From positions 7,685,727 through 7,749,726 of the forward strand of contig JAJEKV010000049.1 in the NCBI GenBank assembly GCA_021234155.1: DNA of 64,000 nucleotides, in the 5' to 3' direction. Both the position numbers and the translations under genes were made by a program. The stretch is from Isoetes taiwanensis. Taxonomy: Eukaryota > Streptophyta > Lycopodiopsida > Isoetales > Isoetaceae. This document shows positions 21,551 to 31,171 of the stretch, piece after piece; positions within the stretch are counted from its first letter, which is position 1, and each line of letters opens with the position of its first letter. The notes beneath the pieces were generated by a model that was not told where the DNA came from, searched no databases, and worked only from the letters and a program-made list of their open reading frames with translations.

Positions 21551-22039
21551 GGTAACGATTTGCGTAAACTAAGAGTGATTCAAAGGCGGAGGACTTAAAG
21601 CCAAGTACGGAGGACTAAGGCGCAGAGGAACTAAAAGGTTTTAGGGGCTAATAACCGAGGCTTAAGAGGTATGATGAGGGCTTAAACCGGAGCCGTTGAT
21701 GGTGCCAGTGTCGAAAAGATGCCAAGGAGTGTATTGAGAGGCAAAAATTTGGCTAAGTCCCCTAAAAACGTAAGGGAGAAGCAATGAACGGTGAGGATGA
21801 GACGCGGTGAGAAGGATCGATGTGACAATTGGCCAAAGGACACATATTAATTGTTGACGGGTATGAAAAGAAGCAAGGGCATTTAATGCAAAAGCAACTT
21901 CGAAGTGGGATATCTTGAAAACGAATGTGTCGAGAGTACCCGCTAGATTTGGCGGGCGGAGAAAAGATTCTCGGCTTTAGAAAGAGCCTTGCATTGCAAA
22001 ACACGTTGGCTTAATTTCTGATTGGTCCACGCGGCTAGC

Positions 22040-22470
22040 GTTCCTCGGTTGGCTATATAAGACTAACCGAGGGAAGCTTAAGACATCCGATGGCGCCGAA
22101 AGCATGGCTGCCGCTGGTTTGAATGAAAATTGCACGATGCCCACCAATTGTCGAGTGGATCACCGTAAAATGAACTGTCTCGGATCTTCGGGCGCCGCCA
22201 CAACCCGTGGCATTGAATGGATGGCTGGTGCTCGGGATGGCTGAACATCCCGACCCTATGACCAACGGGATGGAGGTGGTTCGCACCTTATTTGGGACCC
22301 CGGAGAACTTCTACCATCTCCTCGCATCACCTCTGCTCCAAACCCGAGTAGAGGGTTTTTCCTCTTAGGTTTTTAGTAGATAGGGCTCACGAGCCCATTT
22401 TTGTATATAGGGCGGTGCCCATAGCGGAAATAGTTTGGGCAAAGGCCCCGATTTTGTAAAAAAATATCCA
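22040..22470 (+). other. Possible antisense transcription unit inside the gypsy element
   Basis: On the plus strand, opposite to the element, TATATAA lies at 22054-22060 inside an imperfect dyad (CTCGGTT ... AACCGAG). An ATG follows at 22091. Further on, a 43-codon frame (22237-22368) starts MAEHPDPMTNGMEVVRTLFG. The downstream stretch is T-rich with TTTTTGTATATAGG. Antisense genes between integrase and 3' LTR are known in some Tat-lineage elements. The support here is only positional. Confidence 0.3.
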
Positions 22471-22557
22471 CTATAATATAATATGCCGCGTCTTTCTAGT
22501 CACTTTTTTCGTGGTGTTTGCTTCTTGAAGCGTATGATCGTTTTGTTGATTGTCGCT

Positions 22558-23672
22558 TTACGTGTGATGAAATGTTTTGAGGCGAAAACCATTAACCAAT
22601 GTAGGTAATGGAGTGCCATCTAACTCGCCCGGTTGGAAGGCATTTGGGTCTAACCACTTGAACAATTTGATAAGGGCCAAGCCAACGAAACTTGAGTTTA
22701 CAGGAAAAATTTTTGTACCGGAATCATAAAGAAGAACCAAATCGCCTTCTTTGAATGTTTTTGTCTTGAGACGTTTGTCATGTAAAGATTTTTGCAATCT
22801 GTTGTCCATGAAGAACACCTAATATAAGCATCCCTTGAAGTTCATCCAACCTGTTCTAATTGATAGACCCTTTCTTTGAGAGCACGGCAGGTGGATTATG
22901 AGCGTGAGCAGGTTGAAAACGGAGTGTTGGAAGGATGTATTCAAACGGCATGAGAGCTTCGACCATAAACCAATTTAAAAGGAGTGTGACCGGTAGCAAT
23001 CTTGAAACAAGTATTGTAGGCCCAAAGAACGAGAGGGAAGTTTTGTGTGCCGGTCGTGCGGGAAGCGCCACAAATTTTCTTGAGAATGGTGACGAGTTTT
23101 GTTGGTGCTTTCTACCAAACCATTACCTTGAGGATAGTAAGGTGTGCTCTTGTGATGATGTATCGGGAGATAATCCGTCGACTCCTTGATAGTATGATTG
23201 ATGAAATGGACACCACGATCATCGACCAGCTCCGTGGGGCAGCCGAATCGCGTGATAATTTGTTGATAGAGGACCCTAGGCGTGCTGCCGCGGTGTTGTG
23301 CGGAAGTGCACAAGCTTCCGCCCATTTGGTAGCGTAGTCGGTGAGAACGAGAATGTAGCGAGACACGGGGGTGTGCCCGCAGAGGATCTATAGGTCCCAC
23401 AAAGTCCATTCCCCATTTCTTTGAAGGGAAGTGGCGTGGCGACCGGTGTCAAGGGAAGAGCGCCACGGGCGTGGGCGCCCCACCTACCGGCAAGCGTCAC
23501 GCGTCGCGGCGTGGGCGTGAGCATCTTTGAAGAGCGTGGGCCAAAAATACCCAGCTAGAAGGATTTTGCGTGCCGTGGTGTCACCATGAAAATGACCACC
23601 ACCTAGCCCTTGATGAGCTTCTCGAACAATATCTGGAACTTCATGAGGTAGAACACAGCGTCGAAGGATGGT
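22558..23672 (-). pseudogene. Gypsy integrase
   Basis: From right to left: the N-terminal zinc-finger region (ILRRCVLPHEVPDIV, HQGLGGGHFHGDT, GYFWPTLFKDAH) at about 23500-23670. The core carries the three acidic positions: MDFVGPIDPL (about 23400), LVDDRGVHF (about 23215) and YYPQGNGLVES (about 23100). The C-terminal region reads KTFKEGDLVLLYDSGTKIF and ends ELDGTPLPTLVNGFRLK near 22580. Frameshifts occur in the GC-rich stretch 23410-23520 and near 23000-22860. The DDE residues survive, but the frame does not. Confidence 0.85.
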
Positions 23673-24378
23673 GTCCTTACCAAGGTTGTCACGCGACGTC
23701 AAAAATCCGTGACGGGTTTTCGATGCGTTTTTAAAGATTTTTGAGGTTTTTAAAAATTTCGAAAAAACCTTGAAAACGTTTTTTTATTTTAAAAATCTTT
23801 AAAAACCTTAAAAATCTTTAAAAACCTTAAAAATCTTAAAAATCTTTAAAAATCTTCGAATTTTTCAGAAATATATGAAATTCCAGTAAGAGTTCTTATA
23901 TCATTTAACTTGCCTTGAGAGTTCATGTCAAAAAACAGTTAATCCTTGTTTGTACTTATAATAATAGCACCAAAAAGAGTATGTTCAGCATTTAGCATTA
24001 CATTAGCATTACATCCACTTACTAATAATCTCTAATAATAGTAGAGAGCTTGTTCTACAAGAGTATATCAGTCTAAGACTTGCTGATTTTTTATAGCAGC
24101 GCATAAGTAGTGAGACAACCCAACAAATTAGAATTTTTACAATTAATAAAACTTACTTTGATCAATCAACCAAAGCATGTTCTTACTTCTTAAATTCTGC
24201 TACTCTGAGCTTCTGAAGCATGCATGGCATCAAATCTGAGCATTTATCATACCTTAAAATTGCATAACGAGATCATACCTTAAAATTGCATAACGAGGTT
24301 ATGATGAATACCAAATCACTAACTATGATCAAGTTTAAATGCAAATAAAAAACATCATCATAGCTTCCCCCTATGATC

Positions 24379-24925
24379 AAAACTGTTTTCTAGTTTTGGC
24401 CATAACTTGCAAAGCAAACCTCTGTTTCATTAGCAAGAGTATTCGTTGGAAAGTTTGCAAGATGATCTAAAAATAATGCTAGGCACATGATCTTTAAATT
24501 TTTAGTCTAACTATGTCAAAAATCATAAAATCCGCTTGTTGTCCTATAACTTTGACAGCTGAAACAAAACTGTTTTCTAGTTTTGGCCATAACTTGCAAA
24601 GCAAACCTCTGTTTCATTAGCAAGAGTATTCGTTGGAAAGTTTGCAAGAAGATCTAAAAATAATGCTAGGCACATGATCCTCAGATTTTCATTGTAACTA
24701 TGTCGAAAATGACAAAATCCACTCGCTGTCCTACTTTGTCAGCAGAAACAAAACTGTTTTCTAGTTTTGGCCATAACTTGCAAAGCAAACCTCTATTTCA
24801 TTAGCAAGAGTATCCGTTGGAAAGTTTACAAGAAGATCTAAAAATAATGCTAGGCACATGATCTTTAAATTTTTAGTCTAACTATGTCAAAAATCACAAA
24901 ATCTGCTTGCTGTCCTACTTTGACA
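24379..24925. repeat. Three tandem copies of a ~186-bp unit in the hAT element
   Basis: Copies start at 24379, 24566 and 24750 with the phrase AAAACTGTTTTCTAGTTTTG. They contain GCCATAACTTGCAAAGCAAA, a TTGGAAAGTTT segment and ATGCTAGGCACATGATC. Similarity between copies is high, with small deletions. A weakly similar layout (ATAACT, then AAAGC, CTCTGTTT, ATATGCTC) is found at 38193-38750. Confidence 0.9.
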
Positions 24926-25390
24926 GCACAACATGTAAAGGGCTAAGCAAATCCATTTATGTGGAAAAAAGAAATGGCAAATGGGAGGGAAAAAAAACAT
25001 CTGACAATCAATGCAATGATCGGCTGCAAAATCTTTGCACATGCCAGAACTGTAGATACATCATGTTTAACTAGTACTAGTCCAAGAGAGAGAAAAGCAT
25101 CTACCTTAACATGATGCCCTGGCTAAATCGTCCTGGGTAAACAGGTCCAGGATAAACAGCCTTGGCTAAATCGTCCAAGATATTTCTGATCTATTCACGG
25201 CTTGTCTCATCTGCAATGGAGCTACTGTGACTGTGACTGTGGAATGCAAATCAACCACAATAATAAGCTTTTCTAAACACTAAAGCTAAGAATAAACCTT
25301 GAAAGCTAGATTACCTTGATGCAGCCATAGATATGCCCTTGTTTCCTGCTATGCTAAAGAGGAAGCTCCCTGCCCACTAGTGTACAGACA

Positions 25391-25640
25391 GCCATAATAG
25401 AATCGACACAGGGAGTTCTTTGCCATAATAGAATCGACACAGGGAGTTCTTTGCCACAGGGTTCTTTGCCATAATAGAATCGACACAAGGAGTTCTTTGC
25501 CACAATATCTACATGGAGTTCTTTGCCAGTTGCCACAGGGAGAATCGGCTACAATGAGAATCGGCCACAGACAAACAGGGAGTTTTCTGCCACAGTGAGA
25601 ATCGGATTGGCTACAGCGGCCACGGGAAGGTTTTGCCACA
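25391..25640. repeat. Minisatellite in the hAT element
   Basis: Repeats of about 31 bases built on GCCATAATAGAATCGACACA and GGGAGTTCTTT occur near 25391, 25422 and 25468, then decay into shorter CCACAGGGAG/GAGAATCGG variants up to 25640. ORFs on the minus strand here (repeating FYYGKE/SILLWQRT) are products of the repetition. Confidence 0.85.
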
Positions 25641-25811
25641 GAAGTTTTTGCTGCCCTAAACCCTAAACGTGCATGAAACTATTTTGGGGAATTTTTTTTT
25701 TTTGGGACTATTGACTATACGAAAACATAAAAATCTTCATAAATACGTACGGATTTTTAAAAAAGTATTTTATGAATAAAAATCGCGTTTTTTAACAACA
25801 TTGGTCCTTAC

Positions 25812-26497
25812 CCTTTTTGTAGAGATGTCCTGCAACCATGGTGTAGTCACGGACCTCGCGGAGAAATTGATGGCGACGGGATTGTCGCTTGGCAGGAGAG
25901 AGCGTCTCGTCTTCTGGTGGAAGAGCACCTGTGAGGAGGTACTGCTGAAAATCATGGAACCAATGTGGTGTTGCCGTGACTAAAAAGAGCTGAGCATCAG
26001 GAAAGGCGTCTGAGACTCCAGTTGAGGGATCATCTGTGTGGATGCGTGAAAGATAATCCGGGACGACATGAGATTTGCCGGCCTTATGAACGATTTCAAA
26101 AGGAGCAAATTCTTGGAGAAGAAGGACCCAACGAGCAATGCGGCCCGTGGGCGTGGATTTGTTGATCAAATAAAGGAGTGCTTGGTGGTCCACAAAGAAC
26201 TTGATTTGACTGCCCAAAAGGTAGTGACGGGCGTTGGACCACGAGAAAATGAGACCCAAAGCTTCACGCCTGCGGGCGAGAATAGTTGCGCCGCCAGAAT
26301 TGAGTTTTTCTGCTGGCGTAGCGATTTGGTTTGTCAGTGTGCGCATCATATTCTTGAGAAAGAACAGCTCCAATAGCAAACGCCGAGACATCTACATGAA
26401 CATGAAAGGGCTTGTCCCATTGAGGAGGAACAAGAACCGGTGCCTGAGTAAGCAAAAGCTTGTTTGTTGAAAGCAAAGATCCGCCTGGGAATTCCAA
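25812..26497 (-). pseudogene. Gypsy RNase H and linker to integrase
   Basis: The RNase H start HVHVDVSAFAIGAVLSQ is at about 26370-26410, then the frame changes into the 199-codon ORF that holds LGLIFSWSNARHYLLGSQ, FFVDHQALLYLI and GRIARWVLLLQEF, ending with VPDYLSRI. A linker (RRHQFLREVRDYTMVAGHLYKKGKD) leads to the integrase, but the hAT element enters after the GKD codons. Joining 25812 to 23672 restores the reading into the integrase zinc finger region. Confidence 0.85.
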
Positions 26498-26499
26498 GC

Positions 26500-27480
26500 C
26501 GGTGGATTAGATCACCCGTGAGTTTATGAATGGGATCTGCAATGGCTGCTAGTCCAGGTATGAAGGTGGAGTAATAATTGACCTTACCCAGGAAAGAGCG
26601 TGTCTCCTTGATATTGGCTGGTGCTTGAGCCTTGAGCACACAACTGATTTTGGCAGGATCTGTGGTGATACCTGCTTTGCTGACAACATGGCCTAACAGA
26701 ACACCAGAGGTGACGCAAAAGGTGCATTTCTCAGGATTGAGACTAATGCCGGACTCATCACATTTACGGAAGACGAAGTTCCAATTTATCCAAATGGTCA
26801 GCCATGGAACGTCAGAGGCGAGAAATCATCTTGAAAAATTTGCAAGAAGGGATTTTCCTTCATGAAATCATGAAAAACTGAGAGCATGATGCGTTGAAAC
26901 GTTGATGGAGAGTTTGATAATCCAAAAGGAACCACCTTGTAGGCAAAAGTGCCCCACGGGGTGGTGAAAGTAGTCTTGAGTTGATCAGATTCTTTGATTG
27001 AGATCCGATTGTAGCGAAAAAACCATCCATGAAGGAGTACATCTCATGTCCACCCACTTCTTCCAAACACGGTGCGTGAAGGGAAGTGGAAAATGATCAC
27101 GCTCCGTGGCCTGATTGAGTTTCCGGTAGTCCACACAGACGCGGATCTTACCATTGTGTTTGAGGGCAATGACGATGGGGCTCACCCATTCAGAATGTTT
27201 GACCTCATAGATCAAACCCGCAGCAAGGAGTTTGTCAATTTCCGCCTGGACGACGCGATCACGGTAATTAGGGTTGAGCCGGCATCGTCGTTGCTAAACC
27301 GGTCGTGCATCGATTTGGTAGGAATGGTGAGTTCCCCAAGCTTTTGTTGATTCCCGAAGATATCCGTAACTCGTGGCGAAAATGTGTTTGAATTTTTGAG
27401 CTTGACGGCCCCCGTTACGATAAGGGGCCGGAAGATTTGCGCAATGCGGACGAGTTGATTGTTGCCCACGCCCACGATCT
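26500..27480 (-). pseudogene. Gypsy reverse transcriptase
   Basis: In broken frames the RT motifs are in order: EVKHSEWVSPIVIALK and IRVCVDYRKLNQAT near 27120-27210, EMYSFMDGFF near 27030, GTFAYKVVPFGLSNSP near 26930, and the catalytic FQDDF (YxDD box) near 26825-26845. Further on, FLGKVNYYSTFIPGLA, the connection region, lies near 26580. Several single-base shifts separate these pieces. No complete frame remains, so activity is not expected from this copy as sequenced. Confidence 0.85.
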
Positions 27481-27689
27481 CGACTTCGAGTCCGAATATG
27501 GGGTATTACCATTATCCCGGACAATGTGCGGGGAGGTTGGAGCATAACGGATGCGTGGCACTTTTGCGTGGTGAAAAAGAGGGGTTCTTGAAGTTTCATC
27601 CGGCCAGAGGTTGCTTCATGACGGCGTGTACATCAACGGGGAGTTGCGGGGAGGTTCCACATCACGGAAAGGGATCAACACGTTGGATT

Positions 27690-28667
27690 CTATTGCAAGG
27701 AGCCGTAAGGGTCAAGCAAAGCGACCCGGTCCTGATCAAGAGTCATTTCTCCCCAAGGATCAGCATATTCGGGGTAGGATGACAGAGGCAGACTCGTAGG
27801 TGGAGCCTGGACTTGATAAATATTCTGAGCTTCTTCAGAATCTGTGTCCGAGAGGGAGGGTTCCGCATGTTCAACAGAAATGATCCTGCCTGTTTCCAAG
27901 TCCATGGTGGCATTGAGGTGACCATCAGTGATGACTAACTGATCCGTGGCCCAGTAATGGATACTCTTGGCCTGGCGGAGAAAAGGTCTGCCAACCAACA
28001 TTTCATAGTCACCTGGATCTTCGCCAGCTTTCCAAACTCCAAATTCCATGGGGAAGCGGAGATCACCGATGTTGATGTGAAGAAGAGGCGTGACGCCTTG
28101 AGGTCTGGTGATATGGCCATTAGCCAACTTGATGTCATATGGGGCACGAAAGAGTTGTTTGATGCCCATTTGTTTGCGGAGTTTATCCGTGATGAGATTG
28201 ACTGCGCTACCCCCATCAATTTGAACATGATTGACTTGTTGATTGCCCACCGTGGCATGGACCGTGGGTGTAGAGGTAGCAACAGCCCCAACTAGAACAG
28301 TCGGGAGTGGTAACTGGTCCTTGAGAGCAGGACAGAGTTTCAAAATGGTTGCCAAGCTTAAAGGAATCTTGATCTTGGCTAGCTCCTCTTGGAGTTCCAG
28401 AGGCACATGAGAAAAAAAATCTGCTGGTTCCACGGGTGCTGGAGTGCGTGGTAGTGAAGCAGCAACTTCTTTGAGTAAGTCAACCTCTGCAGCAATATTG
28501 GGATACGTCTGAGAGCGTGGAGGTTGAGATGTGGAAGGTGTATCTTGTCTTTGTTGAGCTCTGGTGGTGGCATGAACATTTGCCAATGTGCGGCCTTCCG
28601 CAGCTTGCATGAGGTTCAAAATGCTTTGGCGAACTTTTGGCATGACATGTGGCATGAGCTTCTCCAA
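27690..28667 (-). pseudogene. Gypsy aspartic protease region
   Basis: A 325-codon open frame on the minus strand. After a linker comes the retropepsin-like domain: the catalytic loop reads HVQIDGGSAVNLIT (about 28190-28230), with Asp-Gly-Gly in place of the common Asp-Ser/Thr-Gly. This variant occurs in many plant gypsy elements. The flap and later strands (IKLANGHITRPQGV, then YEMLVGRPFLRQ) follow. Role: cleavage of the gag-pol polyprotein. This is the longest undamaged part of the element and is low in CpG. Confidence 0.8.
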
Positions 28668-28739
28668 GTCAGGTGCAAAGTGAACCTTTTTTTCGTCCTC
28701 ATGAGGAATGGTGTCAACCGCAAAGGCGGCCGCGTGCCA

Positions 28740-30589
28740 TTCGGAATAATGGTCAAGGGACGTGATGCCCCGGTCCGGCGTGGAAACTAAACCAACCCAA
28801 TTTGACGGTTGGATTTGGAGGATTAAGTGCCCGAAAAATTTCCTCGTGCTTGTTGATCCGGTGAGGTTGATTCTTTGGAGCTGGTTGATAGCGTGATTGC
28901 CGAGGGCGCTCTTGGTGGCTTCTTAAGAACCGGGTCGGGCCTTGTTTGCCATTAGCAATCCGAGTTGGTAAGCCGTGAGGCGGACCGATGTGGTCCGATT
29001 TGTGCCGTGAAGTCGTACTGAACTTGTGGAAGTTGAGGACACGCCGGTGGTGGTATGACCCCATTCTTGACCGGATAATACCGCGAAGCTTTAGAAGGAT
29101 CAAAAGGAGTACGTGGGTTGGGTCCCCGTTGTTGCTCTGATTGTCGATAGAGTTGAGTGGGTTGCACCCGAAGTGGTGGCTGCCGATAGTCGCGATTGTT
29201 GCCGAGGTGTGGTTTGCACTTGATAAACCATTTTGTTGTGGAACGGTGTGGGATGAGTGCGAGTGCACTCGTCCCGCGGGCATGATTGCACATGTTGCAT
29301 CGCTTGCAATGAGGCGGGCCATTGGTGGAGTTGCACTCATTTGCCAAATGGCCTTGGTAATTGCAAATATGGCACCAGATCCGACCGCTATTGTGGATTA
29401 GCATGTTGAGGCTGAGCAAATCACCGCCTGTGGAACCATGACAGTGGAATGAGCGGGAGCTCTTGAAGAGCCACGCCTCGGGGAGGAAACATTGACCGAA
29501 GTGATTGACAAGGTCGATAGCCCGCTCCAAAGTCTTGGGACGCAGTATTGATCATGAGTCGAATAAATTTGGAGGAAGTCCTTGGAGAAACCGGACCAAA
29601 ACCGGCTCGTGTGTGGGGTACTCCTTGAGCTTACTTAGCGAGAATGTGAAGTCGATCCATAAAATCCGAGGCGCACTCTGTGGGCTCTTGTTGAAGTTCA
29701 TTGAGTTGCTTGAGATGAAGTTGATCATCATCCGTGGTCCCATAATGAGACAGAAAAGCAGTTCGCATTTCTGACCAGTCTTGTTTCCAATGGCTTTTGT
29801 TGGACATGAGCCATTGATGAGGAGAGCCACCACAGGGGTGGTGGAAAAGATGTGGAATTTCAGTTGAGGTTGCGCATGACCATTTAGGACAGCTAGAGCC
29901 TCAAATTCTTCCATGTGGGCCTGAGCACTTTGGTCTAAGGGTTTGCCTTTCGTGTTGCCAAAGGTGGGATAAGTCAGTTTCAGAGTCTGAAAGGTAGATG
30001 TGAAAGTGCTTGGCTGGACAGGAACAGTATAGTGAGGATATTGAGGTTGAGTTGGATGTGGCATGGTGCCTGAAGGACCCTGATGAAGGGGTGACTGCGG
30101 TTGAGGAACTGAAGTTGCTTGAGCATTGGTTTTGAGATCTGTAAGGTTGTAAACAGGAAGGGCAGTGGGAAATGTAGGGAAAGGATATTCCCCGGTAGGC
30201 ACAAAAGAGACTTGTGGATATCCTTGCCCACCCCGGGAGATGATGGTTGTGAAGGAAGAGGCGTATGGCCCTGAAGAATGATGGATGTAGGCATGTTGGT
30301 GTATGAAAGTACGGTTGAGAAGGTTGAGCCCGATAGGGCTCCCCGATAGTGATGAGGTGGACCGAGGTTGTGAGCAATGTTTGCACGCTTTGGGGCGGGA
30401 ACGGGACGCAGAGACAGACACGAGGGGTTGGTGGGCCGACCGAGCCCTAGGACCAAGATGGCCTCCCTCTATGTCATAAGCGTATCCATACATGTCGCCC
30501 AAGCGAGAGGCCGCCCCGAGAAAGGAGTTCTTTCCGGGCGTGAAATTTCGCATGCACATGGCGCGTAAGAAAGTAGGATGGAATCGCAC
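28740..30589 (-). pseudogene. Gypsy gag (capsid-type region and CCHC zinc knuckle)
   Basis: The first frame (30589-29552) starts with a proline-, serine- and glutamine-rich N-terminus and leads into the capsid-like part: QAHMEEFEALAVLNGHAQ, then in a shifted frame the WF.MSNKSHWKQDWSEM-like and FLSHYG-like tract near 29770. KLKEYPTHEPVLVRFLQGLP follows near 29610. The next frame (29530-28952) carries a CCHC nucleic-acid knuckle, CHICNYQGHLANEC, at about 29340-29380, followed by further Cys-rich sequence (HCKRCNMC). Known role: packaging of the element RNA in virus-like particles. At least two frameshifts break it. Confidence 0.75.
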
Positions 30590-30607
30590 CCGGCAAATGG
30601 GCGGCGG
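30580..30607 (-). promoter_or_regulatory. Primer binding site, tRNA-Asp-like
   Basis: Directly inside the 5' LTR the minus strand reads CCGCCGCCCATTTGCCGGGT. The core TTGCCGGG and preceding GCCGCC resemble the primer site used by many plant Tat/Athila elements, which is complementary to the 3' end of tRNA-Asp. The first bases differ from the expected TGG, so the match is imperfect. Confidence 0.5.
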
Positions 30608-31166
30608 TGTTTGGGGGTCTGGGTTCGGGAACTCCTGGAAGACAGCCCTCTGTGAGGACCCGTGGATCTAACAGGAGAGTCCGGGGGACTATGTCACGCG
30701 GGATTTGCAAGAAGAGAAGAAGAAGAAGAAAACAGAACAAATGAGAGGAAAATGATAAGCTTCCTTGATATCAATGATGAACATACATGAGCTCTCGCAA
30801 TAGAGAGAAGAACTGAAAGGAGACAAGACTCAAAACTCATCTAGAACTCATGTGCGAGCTCAAGTCATATATATAGTACAATGGCCTTGGGCCCAATATA
30901 GACACTCGGTCGATCTCCGGTGCCGACTCACGGAAGGAGGCCCCGATTTGCGGGAATGTGGGCGGTGCCTCTTGAAGTGCCTAGAATCATCTTTGGCCGG
31001 CCGACGCGGGCCTCTTGATAGGCTTTGACCGTGGTGGTCTGGCCGCTTGGTCTTCTGGCGAGCCTTTGATGGCTGACCCGTGGGTCGATCGAGGAGGATC
31101 CTTGAGCTTGACACAGTGCGTCAGTATGCATGAATAGTCTGTGCACGGTGAGGCACAGGACTAACA
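30608..31166 (-). repeat. Gypsy 5' LTR with promoter
   Basis: 559 bases, the partner of 17984-18563. The TATATATA box at about 30867-30875 on the minus strand should drive the element's genomic RNA. A purine-rich GAAGAAGAAGAAG tract on the plus strand (30714-30730) lies in the leader region of the transcript as pyrimidines. Confidence 0.93.
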
Positions 31167-31171
31167 AAGTT
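31167..31171. repeat. Gypsy target-site duplication, right
   Basis: AAGTT directly after the terminal TAACA of the LTR. Partner of 17979-17983. Confidence 0.9.

Larger units (their letters stand above)
23681..25803. mobile_element. Non-autonomous hAT element inside the gypsy element
   Basis: 2123 bases flanked by the exact 8-bp duplication GTCCTTAC (23673-23680 and 25804-25811), the size made by hAT transposases. The left end reads CAAGGTTGTCACGCGACG and the right end, reversed, CAATGTTGTTAAAAAACG, a short imperfect terminal inverted repeat in the CARNGTTGT style of hAT elements. No transposase is encoded. Subterminal DNA is rich in AAAATCTTTAAAAACC words. The interior holds a three-copy tandem repeat and a minisatellite. 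Confidence 0.92.
17984..31166 (-). mobile_element. Full-length Ty3/gypsy LTR retrotransposon (Tat-like)
   Basis: 13.2 kb on the minus strand. LTRs lie at both ends, start TG and end CA when read on +, and are flanked by the 5-bp duplication AAGTT (17979-17983 and 31167-31171). Reading from 30589 downwards, the order is gag with zinc knuckle, aspartic protease, RT, RNase H and integrase, which is the Ty3/gypsy order. About 4 kb of extra coding-like DNA lies between integrase and the 3' LTR. That layout and the aspartate-tRNA-like primer site fit the Tat/Athila side of the plant gypsy tree. The chromodomain expected of chromoviruses was not seen. A 2.1-kb hAT element interrupts it. Confidence 0.95.

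Noticed and set aside
24379..24925. CRISPR-like array
   Set aside because: The units are about 186 bases with no short repeat/unique spacer pattern, and the organism is a eukaryote.
25349..25639. 96-codon Cys/Trp-rich ORF in the hAT element
   Set aside because: It is produced by the minisatellite; the repeating peptide follows the DNA period.
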